From positions 177,370 through 228,279 of the forward strand of contig NZ_BMQQ01000010.1 in NCBI RefSeq assembly GCF_014648195.1: 50,910 nt of DNA, in the 5' to 3' direction. The first letter of the stretch is position 1. Each line of letters begins with the position of its first letter. The notes under the pieces were generated by a model. The model searched no databases and had not been told where the DNA came from. It saw only the letters and a list, made by a program, of their open reading frames with translations. This stretch comes from Streptomyces purpureus. GTDB lineage: Bacteria; Actinomycetota; Actinomycetes; Streptomycetales; Streptomycetaceae. Shown piece after piece: positions 34,058-42,423 of this stretch. Both the position numbers and the translations under genes were made by a program.

Positions 34058-37000
34058 ATGTCCGCCACCACGCCAGCGTTTGCTCCCGCCCAGGCGCCCG
34101 AGTATCCGCGCCATGTCGTCACCGCCGTGCTCGTCTCCCACGACGGAGCCCGCTGGCTGCCCGACGCCCTCGCGGGACTCCTCGGCCAGGAACGCCCCGT
34201 ACAGAACGTCATCGCCGCCGACACCGGCAGCGCCGACGACTCCGCGCGGCTGGTCACCGAAGCCATCGGCGACGAGCGGGTCCTGCACCTGGCCCGGCGT
34301 ACGGGATTCGGCGCCGCCGTCGACGAGGCCGCCCGCACCGCCCCGGTCCTCGGCCCCGACGACCTGCCCTATCTGAAGCGGCCCAGCGGCTGGGACCCGG
34401 TCAGCAGGTCCTGGCGCGACGACGCCTACGACATGCCCGAACTCCCGCACGGCGAACCGGTCCAGTGGCTGTGGCTGCTCCACGACGACTGCGCACCCGC
34501 CCCCGACGCCCTCGCCGAACTCCTGCGCGTCGCCGACTCCGACCCCGAGGCCGGAGTCGTCGGACCCAAGCTGCGCGGCTGGTACGACCGCAAGCAGCTG
34601 CTCGAAGTCGGCGTCTCCATCGCCCGCAGCGGCCGCCGCTGGACCGGACTCGACCGGCGCGAACAGGACCAGGGCCAGCACGACCAGGTCCGCGGCGTCC
34701 TCTCCGTCTCCAGCGCCGGCATGCTCATCCGCCGCGACGTCTTCGAAGGGCTCGGCGGCTTCGACCGCCGCCTGCCGCTGATGCGCGACGACGTCGACCT
34801 GTGCTGGCGCGCCCAGAGCGCCGGCTACCGCGTCCTCGTCGCCCCCGACGCCGTCCTGCGCCACGCGGAGGCCTCCGCGCGCGAACGCCGCACCGTCGAC
34901 TGCGCCGGCCGCTCGGTCACCAACCCGCACCGCGTGGACAAGGCCGGAGCCGTCTACACCCTGCTCGCCAACGCGCGCGGCATCGCCCTCCCCTATGTAC
35001 TGCTCCGCCTCGTCCTCGGCACCCTGCTGCGCACCCTCGCCTACCTGGTGGGCAAGGTGCCCGGGCAGGCCGTCGACGAAGTCATGGGCCTCTTCGGCGT
35101 CCTGCTCCGCCCCGAGCGGATCATCGCCGCCCGCCGCAGGCGCGCCAAGCCGGCCGTACCCAACAGCGAACTGCGCCCGCTCTTCCCGCCGGCCGGCGCC
35201 ACCATCCGCGCCACCTTCGAACAGGTCGCGTCCAACTTCGGCGGCTCCGACACCGAATCGGGCGGCTCGCGGCACGGCGCCGTCGAATCCGGCCCCGGCG
35301 GCGACGACGCCGACTACATGGAGATCGAGCAGTTCGCCCGGCTCAAGAAGATCGCCCGCAAGCCGGGCCCGGTCCTCTTCGCGCTGCTCCTCGTCGTCTC
35401 CGTCGTCGCCTGCCGCGGCCTCTTCGGCGGCGGCTCCCTCGCGGGCGGCGCCCTGCTGCCCGTCCCCGACGACGTCTCGGCCCTGTGGAGCCGGTACGCC
35501 GACGGCTGGCACCCCATCGGCACCGGCGGCACCCAGTCCGCCCCGCCCTACCTCGCCGTACTGGCCGGCCTGTCCGCCCTGTTCCTCGGCTCCACCGGCT
35601 TCGCGCTCACCGTCCTCCTCGTCTGCTCGGTGCCCCTCGCCGGCCTCACCGCCTACTTCGCCTCCCGCTCGCTCGTCGAGTCCCGGCTCCTGCGCGCCTG
35701 GGGCGCCATCGCGTACGCCTTCCTGCCCGCCGCCACCGGCGCCCTCGCCACCGGCCGGCTCGGCACCGCCGTCCTCGCCATCCTGCTCCCGCTGATCGCC
35801 CGCGCCGCCGTCGCCGCCCACGGGCTGCGCGGCGACGGACGCGGCAGCTGGCGCGCCACCTGGGCGTACACCCTCCTGCTCACCTTCACGATGGCGTTCA
35901 CGCCGGTCGTCTGGCCGCTCGCCGTCGTCCTCGGCCTCGCCGTCCTCGCCCTGCGCCGCGACGACATCACCGCCTACGGCCTGCGCTTCCTCGCCGCCGT
36001 CGGCACCCCCCTGCTCGTCCTCGCGCCCTGGTCGCTCTCCCTGCTGACCAGCCCCTCGGCGTTCCTGCGCGAAGCCGGCCTGACCTTCGGCACGGGCCCC
36101 GCCTCCGCACTCGACCTGCTTGGCATCAGCCCCGGCGGCCCCAAGGCCACCGGCGGGCTGCTCCTGCTCGGCCTGGTCCTCGCCGGGCTCGCCGCCCTGC
36201 TGCGCGCCGAGCGGCAGTTCGCGGTCCGCACGGCCTGGGCCGCCGCCCTCGCCGGGCTCGTCCTCGCCGTCCTGATGAACGGCTCCGGCCCGGACAACAC
36301 CGGCTGGGCCGGACCCGCCACCCTCGTCTACGGACTCGCGCTCGTCGCCGCCGGCATGCTCGGCGCCGAAGGCGGCCGCACCCGCGTCGCCGCCCAGAGC
36401 TTCGGCTGGCGCCAGCCCGTCGCCGCCCTGATCGCCCTCTCCTGCGCCGCCGGCCCGCTCCTCGCCGCCGCCGGCTGGATGCTCGGCGGCGCGGACGGCC
36501 CCCTCAAGCGGCGTGACCCCGTACAGGTCCCGGCCTTCGTCGCCGAGGAGAGCGGCACCCGCGACCAGCCCCGCACCCTCGTCCTCGGCGGCACCTCGTC
36601 CGCCACGGTCTCGTACACCCTCGTTCGCGGCTCCGGCGCCCGCCTCGGCGACGCCGAACTCGCCGCGACCGGCGGCAGCGACCCCCGCCTCGACAAGGTC
36701 GTCGCCCACCTCGTCGCCGGCTCCGGCGCCGACCAGACCGACCAGCTCAGCGGCTTCGCGATCCGCTACGTCCTCGTACGGGACGGAGCGCCCCGCCAGA
36801 TGAGCCGCGTCCTCGACGCCACCCCCGGCCTCAGCCGCCTCAGCCAGCTCGACGGCAGCGCCCTGTGGCGCGTCGACCGCCAGGTCGCCCGCGCCATGAT
36901 CGTGCCCAAGCCGGACGCGTCCGGGAAGGCCGAACCGCTGCCCGTCGCCTCCGACCCGGTCGAGGCGCACACCGACATCCCGAAGGGCCCGGAGGGCCGC

Positions 37001-37777
37001 GTCCTGCGGATCGCCGACCGCGCCGACGACGGCTGGCAGGCCACCCTCGACGGCAAGGAGCTGACCAGGACCACCGTCGACGGCTGGGCCCAGGGCTTCG
37101 AACTCCCCGCCGAGGGCGGCCGACTGGCCCTGACGTACGACGAGCCGCTCACGCACACCGCCTGGATCTGGACCCAGACCGTCCTCGCGGTCGTCCTGGT
37201 GATCATGGCCCTGCCGGGTCGCCGCCGCGAGATCGACGACGACATGCCCGACGAGGAAGCCGCCGTTCCCGCCCAGGCCATGGAGGGCGACGGCCGCCGG
37301 GCCCGCCGGCTCCGCGCCGCCGCCGAGGCCGAAGCGGCGGCCGCCGTGACCGCGACCGCCACGGCCACGGCCACCGAGACCGCCGAGCCGGACGCCGACC
37401 CGTACACCGCGCAGCAGGCGGAGGTCCCGCAGCAGCCGTCGTACGGGGAGTGGGACGGGCAGAACTACCCCGCGTACGACCCGAACCAGCAGTACTACCA
37501 GCAGCCCGCCGACCAGTACCCGTACCAGCAGAGCCAGTACGAGGGTCAGTACGACGGCCAGTCCAACGGCCAGGGTGGCCAGGCCAATGGCCAGTACGAC
37601 GCGTACGGCCAAGGCGAGCAAGGCCAGCAGGTTCCGTACCAGCAGCCGTACCAGCAGCACTATGAGCAGCAGCAGTACCAGGAGCCGCAGCAGCCGCCGT
37701 ACACCGACGGATACGGACACGGACACGGGTACGGCTACGACACCGAGCAGCGTCCCGACGGGAGCAGCAACCAGTGA
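34058..37777 (+). CDS. Large family 2 glycosyltransferase with polytopic membrane domain and Q/Y-rich tail
   Basis: The 1239-residue protein starts at the ATG at 34058 behind GGAGGG; an earlier in-frame ATG lacks such a site. A GT2 domain spans about 15-300, with T-A-V-L-V-S-H-D-G-A-R-W-L, A-D-T-G-S-A-D-D, W-L-W-L-L-H-D-D-C (DxD-like) and R-D-D-V-D-L-C-W-R. Then come about a dozen hydrophobic segments (from ~445 to ~840), an extracellular domain of ~200 residues and a last membrane segment near 1040. From about 1110 the protein is low-complexity, rich in Gln, Tyr, Gly and Pro, ending in a His/Gly/Tyr stretch. It probably builds an exported polysaccharide. Its stop overlaps the DUF5719 gene (GTGA). 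Confidence 0.9.
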   Translation: MSATTPAFAPAQAPEYPRHVVTAVLVSHDGARWLPDALAGLLGQERPVQNVIAADTGSADDSARLVTEAIGDERVLHLARRTGFGAAVDEAARTAPVLGPDDLPYLKRPSGWDPVSRSWRDDAYDMPELPHGEPVQWLWLLHDDCAPAPDALAELLRVADSDPEAGVVGPKLRGWYDRKQLLEVGVSIARSGRRWTGLDRREQDQGQHDQVRGVLSVSSAGMLIRRDVFEGLGGFDRRLPLMRDDVDLCWRAQSAGYRVLVAPDAVLRHAEASARERRTVDCAGRSVTNPHRVDKAGAVYTLLANARGIALPYVLLRLVLGTLLRTLAYLVGKVPGQAVDEVMGLFGVLLRPERIIAARRRRAKPAVPNSELRPLFPPAGATIRATFEQVASNFGGSDTESGGSRHGAVESGPGGDDADYMEIEQFARLKKIARKPGPVLFALLLVVSVVACRGLFGGGSLAGGALLPVPDDVSALWSRYADGWHPIGTGGTQSAPPYLAVLAGLSALFLGSTGFALTVLLVCSVPLAGLTAYFASRSLVESRLLRAWGAIAYAFLPAATGALATGRLGTAVLAILLPLIARAAVAAHGLRGDGRGSWRATWAYTLLLTFTMAFTPVVWPLAVVLGLAVLALRRDDITAYGLRFLAAVGTPLLVLAPWSLSLLTSPSAFLREAGLTFGTGPASALDLLGISPGGPKATGGLLLLGLVLAGLAALLRAERQFAVRTAWAAALAGLVLAVLMNGSGPDNTGWAGPATLVYGLALVAAGMLGAEGGRTRVAAQSFGWRQPVAALIALSCAAGPLLAAAGWMLGGADGPLKRRDPVQVPAFVAEESGTRDQPRTLVLGGTSSATVSYTLVRGSGARLGDAELAATGGSDPRLDKVVAHLVAGSGADQTDQLSGFAIRYVLVRDGAPRQMSRVLDATPGLSRLSQLDGSALWRVDRQVARAMIVPKPDASGKAEPLPVASDPVEAHTDIPKGPEGRVLRIADRADDGWQATLDGKELTRTTVDGWAQGFELPAEGGRLALTYDEPLTHTAWIWTQTVLAVVLVIMALPGRRREIDDDMPDEEAAVPAQAMEGDGRRARRLRAAAEAEAAAAVTATATATATETAEPDADPYTAQQAEVPQQPSYGEWDGQNYPAYDPNQQYYQQPADQYPYQQSQYEGQYDGQSNGQGGQANGQYDAYGQGEQGQQVPYQQPYQQHYEQQQYQEPQQPPYTDGYGHGHGYGYDTEQRPDGSSNQ

Positions 37778-39312
37778 AGCGCACCACCCTCTCCCTGATC
37801 GCGGCCGCCACCGCCCTCGCAGCCGTCACCGGCTTCGCCGCCCTGACCGCCCCCGACGGCCCCCAGGCCACGGAGGCGAAGGCCCCGGCCCGGCTCCCCG
37901 TCGAGCGGACGAGCCTGCTCTGCCCGTCCCCGAGCAGCTCCGAGCTGGCGGAGACGGTGTACACCTCGTACACCCCCGCCGGAACCGCCGCGCCGGACGC
38001 GAAGGGCGGCACGGGCGCCGACCCGGCCCCGGCCAAGGCCGAACTGAAGCCGACCAACGCCACGTTGACCGACCCGGACACCAAGAAGAAGACGGACAAG
38101 GCGCCGGCCCCCGACAAGGCCACCCTCACCCTCACCCAGTCCGGCAAGCCCGCCTCCGCCACGGCCAACGGCGCCGGGGCCCCCGCCCTCGTCGGCTCCG
38201 CCTCCGGCTCGCTCGCCCCCGGCTGGACCACCCAGCAGACCACGGTCCAGGCCGCCGGCACGGCCCGCGGCCTGCTCGGCGTCAGCTGCACCGCCCCCGA
38301 CACCGACTTCTGGTTCCCCGGCGCCTCCACCGCCAAGGAGCGCCAGGACTACGTCCACCTCACCAACCCCGACGACACCGCCGCCGTCGCCGACATCGAG
38401 CTGTACGGCCCCGAGGGCGTCCTCAAGTCCTCGCTCAGCGAGGGCATTCCGGTGCCCGCCCGCTCCAGCGTCCCGGTCCTGCTCTCCACGCTGACCGCCG
38501 CGCCCCCCACCGCCGACCTGACCGTCCACGTCACGACCCGCACCGGCCGGGTGGGCGCCGTGGTCCGCTCCGCCGACGACAAGCTCGGCAGCGACTGGCT
38601 GTCCGCCTCCGCCGACCCCTCCGGCACGCTCGTCCTGCCCGGCATCCCCGCCGACGCCACGTCGGTCAAGCTGATCGCGTACGCCCCCGGGGACGACGAC
38701 GCGGAGGTGAAGATCCAGCTCGCCGGGGCGACGGGCACGTTCACCCCGGCCGCCCAGCAGTCCCTGCACGTCAAGTCCGGTATGACCGCGGCCGTCGAGC
38801 TGAAGAACGTCACCCGCGGCGAGCCCGGCTCGCTGCTGCTCACCCCGGCCCGCAAGGAGCAGGCGACCCCGGTGGTGGCCGCGCTGCGGGTGATCCGCGG
38901 CAGCGGCGAGAAGCAGGAGATCGCCTTCGTCCCAGCGACCGGACCGGTCGGCGCGCGGTCGGCCGTCGCCGACAACCGCTCCTCCGGCTCGACGCTCTCC
39001 CTGACCGCCCCGGCCGCCGCCGCCGAGGTCAAGGTCACCGCCTCGGCGGGGACCCAGGCCGGCGCGCCGGTGAGCAAGACGTACACGGTCAAGGCCGGTA
39101 CGACCCTGGCGGTCGCCCCGCCGGTGCCCGCCGGGCTCAAGGGCTCGTACGCCCTGATCGTCGAGACGGTCTCGGGCGGCCCGGTGCACGCCTCGCGCAC
39201 GCTGGCCGTACCGCAGGACGGCATCCCGATGTTCACGATCCAGACGCTGCCCGACGACAAGGGCACGGTCGAGGTGCCCACCGCCCGCCAGGACCTCACG
39301 GTCCTGGACTGA
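37774..39312 (+). CDS. DUF5719 family secreted/membrane-anchored protein
   Basis: The 512-residue protein has an N-terminal signal segment (LSLIAAATALAAVTGFAALT), which may remain as an anchor. It is otherwise extracellular, beta-rich, with no catalytic motif. Two Cys residues (in S-L-L-C-P-S and G-V-S-C-T-A) may form a disulfide. Late blocks such as V-H-L-T-N-P-D-D-T-A-A-V-A-D-I-E-L-Y-G are typical of this family, which is restricted to actinobacteria. The GTG start overlaps the stop of the large glycosyltransferase, so the two are coupled and probably act together at the membrane. The family has no established function. Confidence 0.87.
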   Translation: MKRTTLSLIAAATALAAVTGFAALTAPDGPQATEAKAPARLPVERTSLLCPSPSSSELAETVYTSYTPAGTAAPDAKGGTGADPAPAKAELKPTNATLTDPDTKKKTDKAPAPDKATLTLTQSGKPASATANGAGAPALVGSASGSLAPGWTTQQTTVQAAGTARGLLGVSCTAPDTDFWFPGASTAKERQDYVHLTNPDDTAAVADIELYGPEGVLKSSLSEGIPVPARSSVPVLLSTLTAAPPTADLTVHVTTRTGRVGAVVRSADDKLGSDWLSASADPSGTLVLPGIPADATSVKLIAYAPGDDDAEVKIQLAGATGTFTPAAQQSLHVKSGMTAAVELKNVTRGEPGSLLLTPARKEQATPVVAALRVIRGSGEKQEIAFVPATGPVGARSAVADNRSSGSTLSLTAPAAAAEVKVTASAGTQAGAPVSKTYTVKAGTTLAVAPPVPAGLKGSYALIVETVSGGPVHASRTLAVPQDGIPMFTIQTLPDDKGTVEVPTARQDLTVLD

Positions 39313-39342
39313 CACCACCCGGGGCGGGCCGCGCGTACCGGG

Positions 39343-39771
39343 CTAGTTGTCCCCGTACCGCGGGTCGACGGACTCGGGGGAGAGGCCGAGCAGGTCGGCG
39401 ACCTGCTCGACCACCACCTCGTGGATGAGCAGCGCCCGCTCGTCGCGGTTCTTCGTACGGATCTCGATCGGCCGCCGGTAGACCACCACCCGCGCGGGCC
39501 GGTCCTTCCCGGCGGGGAGCGCGCTGCCGAGCGGCACCGAGTCCGCGCGCGGGTCGGGCACCTCCATCACAAGGAAGTCCACCTCGGCCAGCTGCGGCCA
39601 GCGCCGCTCCAGCCGCTCCACCGAGTCCTGCACCAGATCGCGGAAGGACTCGGCCCGGCTCAGCGAGAGGGGCACCTGCGGCGGCGCGACGGGCCCGCGC
39701 ATGCCGCGGCCGTGGCGGTCGCGGCGGCGGGGCCGTGGCTCGATCGGGCGGGGCGGTCCGGCACTGTCCAT
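39343..39771 (-). CDS. Degenerate metallopeptidase-family (zincin-like) protein
   Basis: The 142-residue protein starts at the ATG at 39771; a GTG one codon earlier is possible. A Pro/Arg-rich N-terminus is followed by a helix containing F-R-D-L-V-Q-D-S-V-E-R-L and a strand with V-V-V-Y-R-R-P-I-E. The C-terminal A-L-L-I-H-E-V-V-V-E-Q-V-A-D-L-L-G corresponds to the active helix of the small metallopeptidase family. The usual HExxH is HEVVV here, so the second zinc His is missing. Catalysis is doubtful. It is divergent from DUF3499 and next to DUF5719, matching the gene order seen in mycobacteria. Confidence 0.8.
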   Translation of the reverse strand: MDSAGPPRPIEPRPRRRDRHGRGMRGPVAPPQVPLSLSRAESFRDLVQDSVERLERRWPQLAEVDFLVMEVPDPRADSVPLGSALPAGKDRPARVVVYRRPIEIRTKNRDERALLIHEVVVEQVADLLGLSPESVDPRYGDN

Positions 39772-39983
39772 CACTGACGCAGCGTAGCTCTCCACGCGCC
39801 GGCCGACCCGGATGTCGTTAGTTGAACGTTCCGGCCAGGCCCGGGCCCGAATCCGAACGCTCCGGCGACCGGCTCGCCGTCCGGGATTGACCGGATTCAC
39901 ACCGCCCGATGTCCGGATCGCTCACCTCCGGCCTCCGCCGGCCCCTCCTCCCGCGCAGGTCAGGCCAGTTGCTCCGAGGGGCC

Positions 39984-40011
39984 CCGTGTCGGACGTCACA
40001 CCGCGACACGG
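39984..40011. promoter_or_regulatory. Inverted repeat with GACAC half-sites in the DUF3499/zincin divergent gap
   Basis: CCGTGTCG and CGACACGG form 8-bp arms separated by 12 bases, in the 300-bp gap between two divergent genes. Each arm holds a GACAC motif, which matches the core recognised by WhiA. Binding is inference; a plain operator or hairpin is possible. No other feature is clear in 39772-40071. Confidence 0.4.
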
Positions 40012-40071
40012 TGGAGTGACCTGGTGGAGAGTCGTCGCGGCCCGCTCAAGAGTGCGGTACCGTCCAACGTC

Positions 40072-40452
40072 GTGAGCCCTGTACGTCGCTGTTCGCGCAC
40101 CGCGTGCGGCCGCCCTGCCGTCGCGACACTGACGTACGTCTATGCCGACTCGACTGCGGTCCTCGGCCCGCTCGCCACCTACGCCGAGCCCCACTGCTAC
40201 GACCTGTGCGCCGAGCACAGCGAGCGCCTGACCGCGCCGCGTGGCTGGGAAGTTGTCAGGCTGACCGACGCGTCGGGCCCGTCCCGGCCGAGCGGCGACG
40301 ATCTGGAAGCCCTCGCCAACGCGGTACGGGAAGCGGCCCGCCCCCAGGAACGCGCGGCGGAGGCCGGCGGCAAGGGCGGCGGACGCGGCGGCAGCCCGGT
40401 CGAGGCCGGCCGCCGAGGCCATCTGCGGGTCCTGCGCTCCCCTGACTCCTAG
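40072..40452 (+). CDS. DUF3499 family protein
   Basis: The 126-residue protein starts at the GTG at 40072 (VSPVRRCSRTACG), the usual start for the family. No ribosome site is nearby, and a TACCGT box ends 9 bases upstream, so a leaderless transcript is possible. Four Cys (R-C-S-R-T-A-C-G and C-Y-D-L-C) plus a nearby His suggest a small zinc site. The last 40 residues are disordered and Gly/Arg-rich. The family is restricted to actinobacteria and lies between the zincin-like gene and manB, as in mycobacteria. Function unknown. Confidence 0.87.
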   Translation: MSPVRRCSRTACGRPAVATLTYVYADSTAVLGPLATYAEPHCYDLCAEHSERLTAPRGWEVVRLTDASGPSRPSGDDLEALANAVREAARPQERAAEAGGKGGGRGGSPVEAGRRGHLRVLRSPDS

Positions 40453-40519
40453 CCCCGGCACCCGGCGCCGGCGGGGAACGGTAGCTTGGGCGGTCCGAGA
40501 CTTCAGGAGGGTTTGGACC

Positions 40520-41881
40520 GTGGCTGCTGATCTGTCGCAGATCGTGAAGGCGTACGACGTCCGCGGAGTGGTGCCGGATCAGTGGGACGAGCCGCTGGCG
40601 GAGCTGTTCGGCGCGGCGTTCGTGCACGTGACCGGCGCGGACGCGATCGTCGTCGGACACGACATGCGTCCCTCGTCGCCGGGCCTGTCGGGAGCGTTCG
40701 CGCGCGGCGCGGCCGCCCAGGGCGCGGACGTCACGATGATCGGTCTCTGCTCGACGGACCAGCTCTACTTCGCGTCGGGAAGCTTCGGCCTGCCGGGCGC
40801 GATGTTCACCGCCTCGCACAACCCGGCCCAGTACAACGGCATCAAGATGTGCCGTGCGGGCGCGGCGCCGGTCGGCCAGGACTCGGGCCTGTCGGAGATC
40901 CGGACCCTGGTCGAGTCCTGGGCGTCGGCCCCCGAGCCGGCCGCGACTCCCGGCACGATCACCGAGCGGGACACCCTCAGGGACTACGCGGCCCATCTGA
41001 AGTCTCTGGTGGACGTGGCGTCGATCCGGCCGCTGAAGGTCGTCGTCGACGCCGGCAACGGCATGGGCGGCCACACGGTCCCGACCGTGTTCGAGGGGCT
41101 GGCGCTCGACTTGGTGCCGATGTTCTTCGAGCTGGACGGCACCTTCCCGAACCACGAGGCGAACCCGCTGGACCCGAAGAACATCGTCGATCTGCAGGCC
41201 CGGGTCCGCGCGGAGGGGGCGGACCTCGGTCTGGCCTTCGACGGCGACGCGGACCGCTGCTTCGTCGTCGACGAGCGCGGCGAGCCGGTCTCCCCGTCCG
41301 CGATCACGGCCCTGGTCGCGGCGCGGGAACTGGCCAAGCACCCCGGCGGCACGATCATCCACAACCTGATCACGTCGTGGTCGGTCCCCGAGGTCGTACG
41401 GGAGAGCGGCGGCGTCCCGGTCCGTACGCGCGTGGGGCACTCCTTCATCAAGGAGGAGATGGCCCGCACGGGCGCGGTCTTCGGCGGCGAGCACTCGGCG
41501 CACTACTACTTCCGTGACTTCTGGAACGCGGACACCGGCATGCTCGCGGCCCTGCACGTCCTGGCGGCCCTCGGCGGCCAGGAAGGCCCGCTGTCGGAGC
41601 TGGTCGCCTCGTACGACCGGTACGCCGCCTCCGGCGAGATCAACTCCACCGTCGACGACCAGACCGCGCGTATGGCAGCGGTCCGCGCCGCCTTCGAGAC
41701 CCGCGACGGCGTTTCGATCGACACCCTCGACGGCCTCACCGTCACCGCCCCGACCTGGTGGTTCAACCTGCGCCCCTCCAACACGGAGCCGCTGCTGCGC
41801 CTGAACGCCGAGGCCCAGGACGAGACCACGATGACCGCGATCCGCGACGAGGTCCTGTCCCTGGTCCGGGCGACGGACTGA
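40520..41881 (+). CDS. manB: Phosphomannomutase/phosphoglucomutase
   Basis: The 453-residue enzyme starts at GTG 40520 behind AGGAGGG. It has the four alpha-D-phosphohexomutase domains: phosphoserine at S99 (T-A-S-H-N-P), metal loop D-G-D-A-D-R at 241-246, sugar-binding G-E-H-S-A-H-Y-Y-F at about 324, and phosphate-binding R-P-S-N-T-E-P-L-L-R near 420. The GEHS-type sugar loop is common to phosphomannomutases. It interconverts mannose 6-phosphate and mannose 1-phosphate and may also use glucose phosphates. ManA lies downstream in the same direction. All residues are intact. Confidence 0.93.
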   Translation: MAADLSQIVKAYDVRGVVPDQWDEPLAELFGAAFVHVTGADAIVVGHDMRPSSPGLSGAFARGAAAQGADVTMIGLCSTDQLYFASGSFGLPGAMFTASHNPAQYNGIKMCRAGAAPVGQDSGLSEIRTLVESWASAPEPAATPGTITERDTLRDYAAHLKSLVDVASIRPLKVVVDAGNGMGGHTVPTVFEGLALDLVPMFFELDGTFPNHEANPLDPKNIVDLQARVRAEGADLGLAFDGDADRCFVVDERGEPVSPSAITALVAARELAKHPGGTIIHNLITSWSVPEVVRESGGVPVRTRVGHSFIKEEMARTGAVFGGEHSAHYYFRDFWNADTGMLAALHVLAALGGQEGPLSELVASYDRYAASGEINSTVDDQTARMAAVRAAFETRDGVSIDTLDGLTVTAPTWWFNLRPSNTEPLLRLNAEAQDETTMTAIRDEVLSLVRATD

Positions 41882-42141
41882 GTCCCTCTGCGCGTGAGGC
41901 AGGCTCCGGCCCCCTCCGCGTGCCGAGCCGGAACCCCCCGCGTGTTTCCGGGTCCCCTCCGCACGTCGATTGGCTCGAAGCCTCCCGGCGCGCGGAGGGG
42001 CGAGCCCGGTCCACGGTGCCGGGGCCCCGCGCGGTGACGCCCCCGTCACCCAAGCCGCGCCCGCCGCCCCCCGGCGGTAGGCTGACCTGGCCCAACCCCA
42101 ACGCCGACAGACCCCGCCCGCACCCCGAAGGGACAACCCCC

Positions 42142-42324
42142 ATGCCGCTCGAAGCCGGCCTCCTGGAGATCCTCGCCTGCCCCGCCTGCCACGCGCCCCT
42201 CAAGGACCGCACCGCAGCCGAGACCCCCGAGCTGATCTGCACCGGCGCCGACTGCGGCCTGGCCTACCCCGTACGCGACGGCATCCCCGTCCTCCTCGTC
42301 GACGAGGCCCGTCGCCCGGAGTGA
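42142..42324 (+). CDS. Trm112 family small zinc-ribbon-like protein
   Basis: The 60-residue protein starts at the ATG at 42142 behind AAGGGA. C-P-A-C-H near the start and C-T-G-A-D-C in the middle provide four Cys, as in a zinc ribbon. The last strand reads Y-P-V-R-D-G-I-P-V-L-L-V-D-E-A-R. Such proteins are encoded between manB and the PMI-like gene in many actinobacteria. Trm112 in eukaryotes activates methyltransferases. A partner in bacteria is not known from sequence. Confidence 0.88.
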   Translation: MPLEAGLLEILACPACHAPLKDRTAAETPELICTGADCGLAYPVRDGIPVLLVDEARRPE

Positions 42325-42423
42325 CCCACGTGGGCGCACGCCCGTTCACGTAACGCACGTAACGTACGCGCGCAGACGCACGCCACAGGACAACCGGCGA
42401 AGGCGATCGGAGGCCCCACCCCC

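Noticed and set aside
33986..37726. A 1246-codon open frame on the minus strand opposite the large glycosyltransferase
   Set aside because: Its composition (Gly/Ala/Glu/Val repeats) is the usual shadow of a GC-rich gene. The plus-strand frame has clear domains and third-position bias.
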